From the NCBI RefSeq assembly GCF_024347195.1, contig NZ_AP025281.1, positions 1,922,001-1,986,000 on the forward strand: a stretch of DNA of 64,000 nt, written 5' to 3'. Numbering within the stretch: the stretch's first letter is position 1; each line of letters begins with the position of its first letter. This document shows, piece after piece, positions 8,062 to 17,800 of this stretch. The notes below the pieces were generated by a model that had not been told where the DNA came from, made no database searches, and worked only from the letters and a program-made list of their open reading frames with translations. Position numbers and translations under genes: made by a program. The DNA is from Aliamphritea hakodatensis. Its GTDB lineage: Bacteria; Pseudomonadota; Gammaproteobacteria; Pseudomonadales; Balneatricaceae.

Positions 8062-8541
8062 ATGAAGCTCAGTGTATCCGTTGCTATGCAGACCATGGGG
8101 TTGTATAGCGACACCGGCACATTACTGGCTGAGTATCCTGTGTCTACCGCGCTGAACGGTGTCGGTGAAATGAAAAACACCGGTCAGACACCCAGAGGCG
8201 CACATTATATCCGGGCCAAGATCGGTGAAGGTTTGCCTGATAATGCCGTGATGGTTGGCCGCCGTTTTACCCGGGAGCTGTATACGCCGGAGCTGGCTGA
8301 AAGCTTTCCCGGCCGAGACTGGATACTGGGCCGTATTCTCTGGTTGTGTGGTTGCGAGCCGGGAAAAAACCGGCTTGGTGATGTCGATACCATGCAGCGC
8401 TATATTTATATCCACGGCACCCCTGATACTGAACCTATGGGCGTTCCGTTGTCCCATGGTTGTATCCGGATGCGTTGTGCTGATGTGGTTGAACTCTTCT
8501 CAAAAGTGCCTTCCGGTACCCCGGTAAATATCCTTGAATAA
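8062..8541 (+). CDS. Leaderless YkuD-domain enzyme, probable cytosolic L,D-carboxypeptidase (ElsL-like)
   Basis: The 159-residue protein is almost entirely a YkuD (L,D-transpeptidase) domain. The catalytic set is present: His118 (YIHGTPD), and His132 and Cys134 in the SHGCIRM signature. There is no signal peptide or membrane anchor, unlike the periplasmic transpeptidases that make 3-3 crosslinks, so it should stay in the cytosol. Acinetobacter ElsL is a known leaderless YkuD protein acting as an L,D-carboxypeptidase in murein recycling. The same role is inferred here, supported by nagZ, a cytosolic recycling enzyme, 110 bp downstream. The ATG at 8062 lies one base after the psrA stop. An upstream in-frame start within psrA (8011) was rejected. 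Confidence 0.8.
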   Translation: MKLSVSVAMQTMGLYSDTGTLLAEYPVSTALNGVGEMKNTGQTPRGAHYIRAKIGEGLPDNAVMVGRRFTRELYTPELAESFPGRDWILGRILWLCGCEPGKNRLGDVDTMQRYIYIHGTPDTEPMGVPLSHGCIRMRCADVVELFSKVPSGTPVNILE

Positions 8542-8651
8542 CAGCTGTTAAGCGGTTCTTGCTTTGTTAGTATGCTGTTTTGAATCTGTGTCTTTTCCGG
8601 GCTGTCCAAGCTGCCCGGTACGCATTATCTGAGTGAAAAAGAGAGAGTTAT

Positions 8652-9668
8652 ATGTCTGGTTGTTTAATGCTTGATGTTGAAGGTCTGAGCCTGACCGATG
8701 AAGATCGTCAGTTGCTGAAAGACCCGCAGGTAGGCGGTCTGATTCTGTTTGCCCGTAACTTTGAATCATGTGAGCAGCTGGATGCACTGGTGCAGGATAT
8801 TCGTCGCTGTAATCCTGAAATTCTGGTTGCGGTGGATCAGGAAGGTGGCCGGGTACAGCGTTTCCGGGACGGTTTTATCCGCATTCCGCCGATGGGTAAG
8901 CTGGGTAAGGTATATGCAACCGAGCCGGAGCGTGCCTGTGAAATGGCTGAGCAACTGGGCTGGCTGATGGCCAGTGAGCTGCTGGTATACGGTGTGGATA
9001 TCAGTTTTGCACCGGTTCTTGATCTGGACTTTGGGCGCAGTGAAGTGATCGGTGACCGTGCTTTTGCAGCCTCGAAGGAGGATGTGACAGCGCTGAGTAC
9101 GGCGTTCATAGCCGGTATGCACGCTGCAGGCATGGCGGCAACAGGTAAGCATTTTCCGGGTCATGGCTGGGTGGTGGCTGATTCCCATCACGAAATCCCC
9201 CGGGATGAGCGGGGGATGGCTGAAATTGACAGCCAGGATATGGCTGTTTTCCGGTCGCTGGCTGCAACAGGGCTTGATGCGGTCATGCCGGCCCATGTTA
9301 TCTATTCTCAGGTTGATCAGCAACCGGCCGGTTTTTCTGAGCACTGGCTGCAGCAGGTTTTACGCACTGACCTTAACTTTGATGGCGTTATTTTCAGTGA
9401 TGACCTGACCATGGAAGGTGCCAGTGTAGCTGGCGATTATCGCCAGCGGGCAGAGCGGGCGCTGCAGGCCGGCTGCGACATGTTGCTGGTGTGTAATGAC
9501 CGGGCGGCGGCGCTGCAGGTGCTGGATTACCTCAATGATATTGAACATCAGGGCTCTGAACGGATTGCCCGAATGCTGGCCCGACAGAAACCTGCGCAAG
9601 AAGCTCTGCGTGCGGATCCCCGCTGGCAGGCTGCATTGCAGACGGCAAGGTTACTGATGGAAAGCTAA
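8652..9668 (+). CDS. nagZ: Beta-N-acetylhexosaminidase NagZ
   Basis: NagZ removes GlcNAc from anhydromuropeptides in the cytosol, producing the signals that induce AmpC in species with AmpR. The 338-residue glycoside hydrolase family 3 protein shows the signature loop KHFPGHGWVVADSHHE starting at Lys166, which contains the Asp177/His179 catalytic pair. It also has the DQEGGRVQRFR substrate-binding motif near residue 60 and the nucleophile Asp in IFSDDLTMEGA. A GAGAGAG stretch precedes the ATG. It follows the YkuD gene and precedes a mechanosensitive channel gene. Confidence 0.97.
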   Translation: MSGCLMLDVEGLSLTDEDRQLLKDPQVGGLILFARNFESCEQLDALVQDIRRCNPEILVAVDQEGGRVQRFRDGFIRIPPMGKLGKVYATEPERACEMAEQLGWLMASELLVYGVDISFAPVLDLDFGRSEVIGDRAFAASKEDVTALSTAFIAGMHAAGMAATGKHFPGHGWVVADSHHEIPRDERGMAEIDSQDMAVFRSLAATGLDAVMPAHVIYSQVDQQPAGFSEHWLQQVLRTDLNFDGVIFSDDLTMEGASVAGDYRQRAERALQAGCDMLLVCNDRAAALQVLDYLNDIEHQGSERIARMLARQKPAQEALRADPRWQAALQTARLLMES

Positions 9669-9703
9669 GCCTGAGAATACAGTGAGTCATGATGGAGAAT
9701 AAG

Positions 9704-10813
9704 ATGATCGCGTTTGAGCAGTGGTGGCAAAACCTGATTGCTGGCCATGTTGATAACAGCTGGATTGTGGTTGTTTTCAGTATCGTGTTTCTCACTATGC
9801 TGGCCAACTTTTTCTCCAACCGGATGTTTAACCGTCTGGCGGAACAGCTGGCGAAAACCCGTAATATCTGGGATGACATTTTGCTGCTGGCTGCCAGAAA
9901 GCCGGTTGCGCTGATGATCTGGGTGATCGGTGGCAGCTGGGCGCTGAATGTGGTGGATCGCAGTACCGGTTCCGATTTTATGAGCGTTGCAGATCCTGCC
10001 CGGCGGGTGCTGGTGATCGTGACGATTGCCTGGTTTCTGATTCGTTTTATTCGTCGGGCAGAAATTGCGCTGGTCAGCCCTGAAAAAACCAGTAAGCCTA
10101 TGGACCAGACAACCGTCGGCGCCATGGGGAAGTTGTTACGGGCATCTATTTTTGTAACCTCTGCGCTGGTTGTGTTGCAGAGCTTCGGCTACAGCATTTC
10201 AGGGGTGCTGGCGTTTGGTGGTATCGGTGGTCTGGCGATAGGCTTTGCCGCCAAGGATCTGCTGGCGAATTTCTTTGGCGGGCTGATGATCTATCTGGAC
10301 CGGCCATTCAAGGTGGGGGACTGGATACGGTCTCCTGATCAGGAAATAGAAGGTACGGTTGAGGATATTGGCTGGCGTCAGACCTGTATCCGTACGTTTG
10401 ATAAGCGGCCGCTGTACGTACCGAATGCCACGTTTACCAGTATTTCTGTAGAGAACCCTTCCCGGATGACTAACCGGCGTATCTATGAAAATATTGGCCT
10501 GCGCTATGAAGATGCCCCTAAGGTGGCAGCCGTGATCTCGGATGTTAAAGCAATGCTGCAACAGCATCCGGACATTGATGCTAACCAGACGCTGATTGTG
10601 AACCTGAACAGCTTTGGTGCTTCATCGCTGGATTTCTTTATTTATACCTTTACCCGCACAACTGACTGGGTTCAGTACCATGAAATTAAACAGGATGTAC
10701 TGAGCCGGGTGATTGATATTGTTCAGTCTCATGAGGCGGATTTTGCGTTTCCGACGCAAACGGTGCATCTGCCGGATGCAGTGCGCCTGGCCAGTGAAGA
10801 ACGGCCGGCATAA
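9704..10813 (+). CDS. MscS-family mechanosensitive ion channel
   Basis: This is an inner-membrane channel that releases solutes on hypo-osmotic shock. Of 369 residues, the first half holds about four hydrophobic helices (for example SWIVVVFSIVFLTMLANFF and LVIVTIAWFLIRFI). The pore helix and MscS signature follow (GIGGLAIGFAAKDLLANFFG, then IYLDRPFKVGDWI), and then the soluble beta domain (YVPNATFTSISVENPSR). I chose ATG 9704 because GGAG sits six bases upstream; ATG 9689 would add five residues. It belongs to the MscS family with a longer N-terminal part than E. coli MscS (286 residues), so it is not strictly MscS itself. Confidence 0.92.
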   Translation: MIAFEQWWQNLIAGHVDNSWIVVVFSIVFLTMLANFFSNRMFNRLAEQLAKTRNIWDDILLLAARKPVALMIWVIGGSWALNVVDRSTGSDFMSVADPARRVLVIVTIAWFLIRFIRRAEIALVSPEKTSKPMDQTTVGAMGKLLRASIFVTSALVVLQSFGYSISGVLAFGGIGGLAIGFAAKDLLANFFGGLMIYLDRPFKVGDWIRSPDQEIEGTVEDIGWRQTCIRTFDKRPLYVPNATFTSISVENPSRMTNRRIYENIGLRYEDAPKVAAVISDVKAMLQQHPDIDANQTLIVNLNSFGASSLDFFIYTFTRTTDWVQYHEIKQDVLSRVIDIVQSHEADFAFPTQTVHLPDAVRLASEERPA

Positions 10814-10885
10814 AGCGGATGATCTGATTCGGTTTTAACTGAGTCAGGTCAGGGGTATTCAGGCCGGTTGAATATTAAAATACCC

Positions 10886-10966
10886 TTATGTACATTGATG
10901 TTGTGGATGCGGGCAGTGCCGTTATTCGCACAGGCAGGTTTTCCTGCAGGCATTGTGGGTACATAA
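10886..10966. repeat. Inverted repeat enclosing a small hairpin, intergenic
   Basis: TTATGTAC (10886-10893) and GTACATAA (10959-10966) are perfect 8-bp inverted copies. Inside them GCAGG-TTTT-CCTGC (10934-10947) forms a short stem. The block lies between the MscS gene and the next ORF and has no good T-run, so it is not a simple terminator. It could be a structured leader or an operator pair. Confidence 0.3.
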
Positions 10967-11018
10967 AGCCGCTTTTAGTTAAGTGGTTCTCCGGTTTATA
11001 GTCATACAGGGATGTGAT

Positions 11019-11546
11019 ATGGCGAAGTATGGGGGCATAGGATTGCCCAGGCAAATGCAGGTTAAGCGCAGATATAACCTGGTTGAAATCTCTTACAGCT
11101 GGTTCCGGCTGAGCAATATTTTTATAACTGTTCTGGCGGTCGGTGTCTCTTATGGGGGCGGTTTCTTTGCGGATATTCCGCTGTTAATCCGTCTTTGTCT
11201 GGCGGTGATTCTGACGTATATAGCCATTGCCGGCTGGATTAATAAAACCAGAATACGGATCACCGATAAGCATATTTCAGTCAGTCATTCTCCGCTTCAC
11301 TGGATGGGGGCGAAGGTGGTCGATACCTGCGGTATCACACGGCTATACAGCCAGAAGAAGGAGTTTGTGTCTACCAACGGCTATTCAATTTTCTTTGCGG
11401 TGTTTGCCGTGCCTGAAAACGGAGAGGACATTAAGCTGGTTGGAGGGTTTACCGAAAAGCAGCAGGCTTTGTTCGTACAGCAGGAAATTGAAAAATATCT
11501 GGGAATTGATACTGAAGACTGGCTGGTGCGAAAGATGCTTGAATAG
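11019..11546 (+). CDS. Hypothetical membrane protein with PH-like C-terminal domain
   Basis: This 175-residue protein is not recognised as a named family. It has two adjacent hydrophobic helices (FRLSNIFITVLAVGVSYGG, then PLLIRLCLAVILTYIAIAGW). A soluble beta-rich half follows, beginning with RIRITDKHISVSHSPLHWMG and including GYSIFFAVFAVPENGEDIKL. The arrangement of two helices then a strand-rich domain recalls bacterial PH-like (bPH) proteins; that is a structural guess. The ATG at 11019 has AGGGA six bases upstream and is chosen over GTG at 10983. It is convergent with the EamA transporter gene. Confidence 0.65.
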   Translation: MAKYGGIGLPRQMQVKRRYNLVEISYSWFRLSNIFITVLAVGVSYGGGFFADIPLLIRLCLAVILTYIAIAGWINKTRIRITDKHISVSHSPLHWMGAKVVDTCGITRLYSQKKEFVSTNGYSIFFAVFAVPENGEDIKLVGGFTEKQQALFVQQEIEKYLGIDTEDWLVRKMLE

Positions 11547-11608
11547 AATGTTGCAGGAGGCCGGCAGGCTTCAGTGGGGCACGGCCGGCGCTTGTATGAA
11601 TGGTAGGA

Positions 11609-12496
11609 TCAGGTACTGAGTGTGCGTTTTGTGGGTTTTTTGCCAATACCGGCGATCAGTGATCCGGCAACAATTGTCAGGCTGGCAACTGCAAGCGTCC
11701 AACTGGTATCTGCCAGGCCGGCAGCGACCAGTAGCAGGGTAGAAATCAGGGGGGCGGCGTATGCCAGTACGCCGAGCAACTGAAGGTTTCCCCGTTTGAT
11801 ACCATAGTCCCATGTGAAGAATGCAATGCCCACCGGGCCAATTCCCAGACCGATAATGCCCGCCCACTGGGTAGTTTTTTCGGGCCAGACAGTGGTTTCC
11901 AGTGCAAGATGGCAAATCAGTGCCAGCAGGGAGGTTCCCGCGCAAAACCAGGCAACGGTATCGGTGGATACCTGGCTGATCAGCCGGCTCAGTACGGAGT
12001 AGCCTGACCAGATAAAGGCGCAGCTTATTGCCAGTAAATAGCCATTGATGTAACGGCTTTCAAAACCGCTTTCAGGTTTGCTGATCAGCAACCAGCAGCC
12101 CAGCAGTGCCAGCAGTGCACCGCAGATATGTTTCAGTGTCAGTGATTCCCCGGGCAGAAGGCCGGCCAGCAAAACGATTAGCAGTGGCCACAGATAGGCG
12201 AGCAGGCTGACTTCGACGGCCGGTGCCAGTTGCATCGCGCTGAAAAAGCAAAAGTGATAACCGAAATAACCGCTAATTCCCAGCAGCCATACCCTTTTAG
12301 GGTGTTTCAGGTGTCGCAGGCCGAGGTGACCCTGAAAGATAAACCGGCTGAGCATAAGCAGGAAGGCGATTGCAAAGCTCATCGCCATCAGCTGAAAAGG
12401 TGGAATCAGGCCGTCAGTCAGCCGGGTGAATAGGGCGAGCGTCCCCCAGAGCAGAATTGCACTGAAGCCAATCAGTGTGGCCTGGCGTTGTTTCAT
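11609..12496 (-). CDS. EamA/DMT-family transporter (YddG-like)
   Basis: This 295-residue inner-membrane protein has about ten hydrophobic helices and the two EamA repeats of the drug/metabolite transporter superfamily. Supporting stretches are GFSAILLWGTLALFTRL at the N-terminus, VEVSLLAYLWPLLIVLLAGLL in the first repeat, AISCAFIWSGYSVLSRL and GVLAYAAPLISTLLLV in the second. The AxVSLLxYLWP region is typical of the aromatic amino acid exporter YddG group. It could export amino acids, but the substrate is inferred. The AraC-type gene 97 bp upstream on the same strand may regulate it. Confidence 0.85.
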   Translation of the reverse strand: MKQRQATLIGFSAILLWGTLALFTRLTDGLIPPFQLMAMSFAIAFLLMLSRFIFQGHLGLRHLKHPKRVWLLGISGYFGYHFCFFSAMQLAPAVEVSLLAYLWPLLIVLLAGLLPGESLTLKHICGALLALLGCWLLISKPESGFESRYINGYLLAISCAFIWSGYSVLSRLISQVSTDTVAWFCAGTSLLALICHLALETTVWPEKTTQWAGIIGLGIGPVGIAFFTWDYGIKRGNLQLLGVLAYAAPLISTLLLVAAGLADTSWTLAVASLTIVAGSLIAGIGKKPTKRTLST

Positions 12497-12593
12497 AGCA
12501 TTACCTGATGTGCGTGATTGAATGCTGTCAGTCTACGTGGCGAGTGCTGTTGACGCTTTGCCGTGACGGCGGAAAACTTTGCTGCGATGGTGT

Positions 12594-13367
12594 TTATTCA
12601 CTGTGTTGACGAAAGTAGCGGGGTGAGTGGCCAAAATGTTTACGGAAACGGTCGCTGAATGCCGCCAGATTCCGGTAACCGACCTTGTCTGCAATGATTT
12701 GCACCGGTTCCTGCGAATTGCTTAACAGCAGCCAGGCGGTCTGCATGCGTTTTTCCAGTAAGTACTGTTGCGGCGTCATGCCTGTCCGGGCTTTAAATAT
12801 CTGGCCCAGCTGCCGGGGGCTGAGGTTTGCTGTTGATGCCAGTTGCCGGGCGGTAATGGCTTCAGCGTAATGGTTATCTATATAGCGTTTAACCGCAGTG
12901 ACCCGGGCGTCCGGGTTGCTGTCTGTATCGGTGAAGCGTTCGTTCAGCAGTTGGACCAGTAACAGTAGCATTTGCTGCTGGCTGGAAGGTTGTTGTGTTT
13001 GCTGGCCGGTCATCTGGCTGTGCAGGAACTGTACGTAGTGGCTGAGGCTGTCATCCAGCTCAATGAACGCAGGCAGTTGTTCAAGTTGTCGGGCAAGGGA
13101 GTAGGGAATATCCGCGACCAGAAAGCGGTTGCTGCCTTGTGCGGCAAATTCATGTACGGCGCCGGCGGCAATAATGGCACCTTTACAGTTGTCTACCAGG
13201 CCGCCGGTGTTGCCAATCTGAATGTCCAGATTGCCGGCTACGGGTAACACCAGTTGATGATAGTCATGGCTGTGGGATTCAGTGTCGGTGGTGTAGCTGC
13301 GTAAATCCAGCTGTAAGCCTGTCAGTGCGCCGGTGTCTATGGTGGCAGGTTGTTCTTTATTATCCAT
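12594..13367 (-). CDS. AraC-family transcriptional regulator
   Basis: This 257-residue regulator has an N-terminal cupin-like sensor (SHDYHQLVLPVAGNLDIQIG, then GAIIAAGAVHEF). The C-terminal part holds two helix-turn-helix units (ITARQLASTANLSPRQLGQIF and PVQIIADKVGYRNLAAFSDRF, then RKHFGHSP). The ATG at 13367 is preferred to a TTG at 13403. It lies directly upstream of the EamA transporter gene on the same strand, which is its most likely target. The ligand is unknown. Confidence 0.88.
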   Translation of the reverse strand: MDNKEQPATIDTGALTGLQLDLRSYTTDTESHSHDYHQLVLPVAGNLDIQIGNTGGLVDNCKGAIIAAGAVHEFAAQGSNRFLVADIPYSLARQLEQLPAFIELDDSLSHYVQFLHSQMTGQQTQQPSSQQQMLLLLVQLLNERFTDTDSNPDARVTAVKRYIDNHYAEAITARQLASTANLSPRQLGQIFKARTGMTPQQYLLEKRMQTAWLLLSNSQEPVQIIADKVGYRNLAAFSDRFRKHFGHSPRYFRQHSE

Positions 13368-13412
13368 AAGGGCGTTATACCTTAACCCCCTTATGGCAGG
13401 CAACCGGCAGCT

Positions 13413-13970
13413 TTAAAAGCTTTCTTCCAGGCGGTCTTCAGGGGTGTGGCTGTCTATCAGAGTATTGTCTGTCGGCAGTGATTTCCGTGCCTGATTTTCT
13501 TTTACCAGCTGTTGCCAGATGACATCGGCTTCATCGATGGTCATGGTGCCGTACAGTGCCATATAGCGCTGACACATGCCCATGAATAACGGTTTTTCAT
13601 CCCGCTGCCAGCAGGTCAGGTTCCACTCAGGCGTATTGGCTTCAATGGGTTCTGAGCGGTTATAAATGGCGGTAATCAGTGAGCCGTCAGTCAGTTCCGC
13701 CTGCAGTTCTCCAAACCCGTATTCATCCCCTTCGTAGAAATTAATCCGGTCAAAATCGGTCTCAGTCAGTCCGTATATGACTTCGCCGGTGGCGAAGTGG
13801 CCGGGGCTGGATTTAAGCAGCGGGAAGCTTTCGTTCGGGTAGGTGTGGGTGGCGAAGTCAGCCAGGCGGGCAGGGCACACCATGTCGGGGTCGATCTTAC
13901 GGCCAAGTACGCAACTGAGAATGTCTTTGTCCAGCAAGCTGCCGTAGATGAATAGCGGATGTGGCTGCAT
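13413..13970 (-). CDS. Gamma-glutamylcyclotransferase-like (AIG2/GGCT) protein
   Basis: This 185-residue cytoplasmic protein carries the GGCT fold signature FIYGSLLDKDILSCVLG near the N-terminus and the catalytic-type glutamate in NFYEGDEYGFG. Family members cleave gamma-glutamyl bonds with release of 5-oxoproline, or have unassigned roles. The C-terminal tail (after about residue 160) is polar and has no clear counterpart. It sits between the AraC gene and csiV, all on the minus strand, with 135 bp separating it from csiV. The substrate is not known. Confidence 0.8.
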   Translation of the reverse strand: MQPHPLFIYGSLLDKDILSCVLGRKIDPDMVCPARLADFATHTYPNESFPLLKSSPGHFATGEVIYGLTETDFDRINFYEGDEYGFGELQAELTDGSLITAIYNRSEPIEANTPEWNLTCWQRDEKPLFMGMCQRYMALYGTMTIDEADVIWQQLVKENQARKSLPTDNTLIDSHTPEDRLEESF

Positions 13971-14066
13971 AGTGATACCTGTCTGTAAAGGGTTCAGCCG
14001 GACAATTGTACGTGATGATATTTTGAGCAGATAGCCTGATGTCGCAAATGGAACAGTGGGGGCCTT

Positions 14067-14090
14067 GTCCGCTGACGGGCGTCAGCGGAC
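14067..14090. repeat. Perfect 11-bp inverted repeat downstream of csiV
   Basis: GTCCGCTGACG (14067-14077) and CGTCAGCGGAC (14080-14090) are perfect inverted copies separated by two bases. The repeat lies 16 bp beyond the csiV stop. It would make a strong hairpin in the mfd-csiV mRNA but has no T-run, so it may protect the 3' end or act with Rho rather than be an intrinsic terminator. Confidence 0.4.
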
Positions 14091-14105
14091 AGTATCAGGC
14101 AAATA

Positions 14106-14855
14106 TCAGTTGCCGGATTCGTAACCGGTGATGTACACCAGAATTCCCATTAGCGGATGATCAATATAATGGACTTCGTCACGGCGCATACGCCGGCCGC
14201 CTTCCATCTGGGCGGTCAGGAAGTCCGAGACTATATTGTCAGCCGGGAAGCTGTTAACGACAGTTGTCTCCGGGGTGTCACCGAAAACGGTCGATAATGA
14301 TTGCGGCTGTTCCGGTGCGGTTAGCGCTTCAGGTGTTGGTTCGTTAAACCGTATCAGCTGCTGGCTCTGAGCTGGCGTCAGTTGCCGGTTAATGAAGAGG
14401 TTGTTACGGAAGTGCAGGTAGCGGCCTTTATCAATGGAGATATAGCCATCCAGTTCGTACAGACCGTTGTCCAGAATGCTGCCGCCGGTAATGCGGATTG
14501 TGTGCCGTCCTTCAACGCTGCCAACCGGCTGAATCCAGGCTTCATGAAACAGTACGCGATAATCTGCGCTGTTACTCAGTGCGGCCTGTCGGCGGGTCAT
14601 GCTGAGTGAATTCCGGCCAAGGCGGGTAAAGTAGCCGCTGCCATTTTCCCGGTAGCCGAGGCTGCGGGCATTAGGTACTTGCGGAATGCTGGTGATTTCC
14701 GGCCAGGCTTCATCATCCAGTGTGTCAGTTCCCTGATAGCTGAATACCATGACTTCTACTTTGTAGTTCGAAGTGGCTGCCCAGGCCTGGCTGGCAACCA
14801 GTGTTAATGTCAGGCTGAGTGGAATGAAAATGTGGCGTAATAAGTTACTTGTCAT
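14106..14855 (-). CDS. csiV: CsiV-family periplasmic protein
   Basis: This 249-residue exported protein has a clear signal peptide (residues 1-26, ending in SQAWA). It belongs to the CsiV family: YKVEVMVFSYQGTD and DEAWPEI near the N-terminus, and IDKGRYLHFRNNLFI and RRMRRDEVHYIDHPLMGILV in the second half. In Vibrio cholerae, CsiV is a periplasmic partner needed for LpoA-dependent peptidoglycan synthesis; the same role is inferred here. Its ATG overlaps the mfd stop by four bases, so mfd and csiV are translationally coupled, as in Pseudomonas. Confidence 0.85.
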   Translation of the reverse strand: MTSNLLRHIFIPLSLTLTLVASQAWAATSNYKVEVMVFSYQGTDTLDDEAWPEITSIPQVPNARSLGYRENGSGYFTRLGRNSLSMTRRQAALSNSADYRVLFHEAWIQPVGSVEGRHTIRITGGSILDNGLYELDGYISIDKGRYLHFRNNLFINRQLTPAQSQQLIRFNEPTPEALTAPEQPQSLSTVFGDTPETTVVNSFPADNIVSDFLTAQMEGGRRMRRDEVHYIDHPLMGILVYITGYESGN

Positions 14856-17800
14856 GATTGTTTGGCCAGTTGTGTAAGCAGTTGTTCTATAAAGTTAAAA
14901 CGTTGCTCTATTGTATCCATGTTCGAGGTGAACTTGAGCTGACTGGCACCTTCCAGCCGGTACTTTTGTGGGTGTTTCTGTACCATGGTGACCAGTGTAA
15001 ACGGGTCGACCCGGGTGTCTGCTGCAAACTCAATACGTCCAGTTTCGCTGCCTGCATCAATTTTTACAATACCCAAATTGTCGGCCTGAAGTTTAAGCAA
15101 GGTCTGGCGGAACAGATTCTTGCTCTGTTCGGGCAGAATGCCAAAGCGGTCGATCATCTCAATTTGCAGCTCTTTGAGTTCGATGTCGTTGCGGGCGCTG
15201 GCAATGCGTTTGTACATAATCAGCCGGGTGTGGACGTCCGGCAGGTAGTCATCGGGAATCAGTGCCGGTAACCGCAGATTGATTTCCACGCCCTGTTTCA
15301 GGGGCTGTTCCAGATTCGGGGTCTTGCCTTCTTTGATGGACTCAACCGCCTGTTCCAGCATTTCCATATACAGGGAGAAACCGATGCTCTGGATCTGGCC
15401 GCTCTGGCCTTCACCCAACAATTCACCGGCTCCGCGGATTTCCATGTCGTGGGTTGCCAGTGTAAAGCCCGCGCCGAGGTCATGGGCGGATTCGATGGCT
15501 TCAAGGCGTTTGTGCGCATCGCTGGTCATGGCTTTCGGGTGCGGGGTCATCAGGTAAGCATATGCCTGATGATGTGAACGCCCGACACGGCCGCGCAGTT
15601 GGTGCAGCTGTGCCAGGCCGAATTTATCTGCCCGGTCGATGATGATGGTGTTGGCATTCGGGACGTCGATGCCGGTTTCGATAATGGTGGTGCAGACCAG
15701 TACGTTATAGCGTTTGTGGTAAAAGTCAGTCATGACCTGTTCCAGTTCACGTTCACGCATCTGGCCGTGCCCCACGCCAACCCGGGCCTCGGGAATCATG
15801 GCGCGGATTTCTTCCGCGGTCTGTTCGATGGTTTTAACTTCGTTATGCAGGTAGTACACCTGTCCGCCGCGCATCAGTTCCCGGAGGATGGCTTCTTTTT
15901 TCAGCGGTGTGTCTGCCTGACGCACGAAGGTTTTTACCGACAGGCGTTTCGCCGGTGGCGTGGCAATGATCGACAGGTCGCGGATGCCAGACATTGCCAT
16001 GTTCAGGGTACGGGGAATTGGCGTGGCGGTCAGCGTCAGGATGTCCACCTGAGAACGCAGTGACTTAAGACGCTCTTTCTGCTGCACACCAAAACGGTGT
16101 TCTTCGTCGATAATGACCAGTCCGAGATCAGCGAACTTAATGTCGTTCTGAATAAGTTTATGGGTGCCGATAACAATGTCGATTTTACCCTCTGCCATCT
16201 TGTCCAGTACCGCGCTGGTCTGTTTGCCGCTGCGGAAGCGGGAGATCAGTTCTACGTTGACCGGCCAGTCGGCGAAACGGTCTTTAAAGTTTTCGTAGTG
16301 CTGCTGGGCCAGCAGGGTGGTGGGGACCAGTACGGCAACCTGCTTGGTGCTTTGTACGGCCATAAATGCAGCCCGCATGGCGACTTCGGTTTTACCAAAA
16401 CCCACGTCGCCGCATACCAGGCGGTCCATTGGCTGTTTTGCGGTCATGTCTTTGACGACTGACTGAATGGCGTTGGCCTGATCGACAGTTTCTTCGAACG
16501 GGAAGGCCGCGCTGAAGCTGGCGTAATGTTCATCCGGCGCGCTGAATCTGAAGCCTTTGCGGGCCGCACGGCGGGCGTAGATGTCGAGCAGTTCGGCGGC
16601 GGTGTCGCGGACCTTTTCGGCGGCTTTACGGCGGGCTTTGCTCCACTGTTCGGTGCCCAGGCGGTGCAGCGGGGCCAGGTCATCACCGGCACCGCTGTAG
16701 CGGCTGATCAGATGGAGGGAGGCAACCGGCACGTACAGTTTTGATTCATTGGCATATTCCAGCATCAGAAATTCTGACGTCTGGGCATCCAGGTCCAGTG
16801 TCACCAGGCCCTGATAGCGGCCCACCCCGTGGTCAATATGAACCACAGGTGAGCCTATGTTGAGTTCTGTCAGGTTACGAATGACCTGATCGGACTGTTC
16901 CTGATCCCGGCTGCGGCGTCTGCGTTGGAATACCTGCTGGCCGAACAGTTGGTTTTCGCTGATCAGCTGAAACTTGCCGGGCAGTACCAGTCCTTTTTCA
17001 AGGGGATAAATGGTGATACTGACCGAAGCATCTGTGGTTAAAAAGGTATCCAAGCTGTCGGTAACATCAGGTTTGATGTCAATCCGCGCCAGCAGTTCCA
17101 GCAGGGCTTCACGGCGGCCGGCGGATTCGGCACAGAACAATACCCGTTCCTGACAGCTGTCGAGGAATGTTTTCAGCTCTGCCAGCGGCTGGTTATGCTG
17201 AGCGTTTATCGTCAGGGTTGGCGGCTCAGTGCAGCTCAGGTTATAGCGGCCGGCTTTGGCTGTCAGGTTTTCTTTCTGCAGCTGAACCCGGCGGGCAGGT
17301 TTAAGCGTGCTGAACAGATCCTGGCTGGAAAGAAACAGCTGTTGCGGCGGTAAAATCGGCTTTTCAATGTCGTAACGGCGTTCTTCGTAGCGGTTACCCA
17401 CTTCCTGCCAGAAATGTTCAGCGTGCTGTTCGAGATCATGTTCGGCGATGACCAGGGTGTTGTCTGGCAGATAGTCGAACAGCGTGGCGCTGTCACCAAA
17501 AAACAGGGGGTGGTAGTACTCAATCCCTGGCGGTGTAATCCCTGCGCTGACGTCCGTATAGGTAGGGCAGCGTTTATAGTCTACATCAAAGGTTTCCCGC
17601 CAGTGCTGTTTAAAAGCTCTGATGGCGTCGGTATCAAACGGGAATTCTTTGGCTGGCAGCAGGCGAATGCTGTCGACTTTATCGAGGGAACGCTGGGTTT
17701 CCGGGTCAAAGGTGCGCAGTGTGTCAATTTCATCATCGAACAGGTCGATCCGGTAAGGCAGCTGGCTACCCATAGGGAAGATGTCAATGATCGAACCGCG

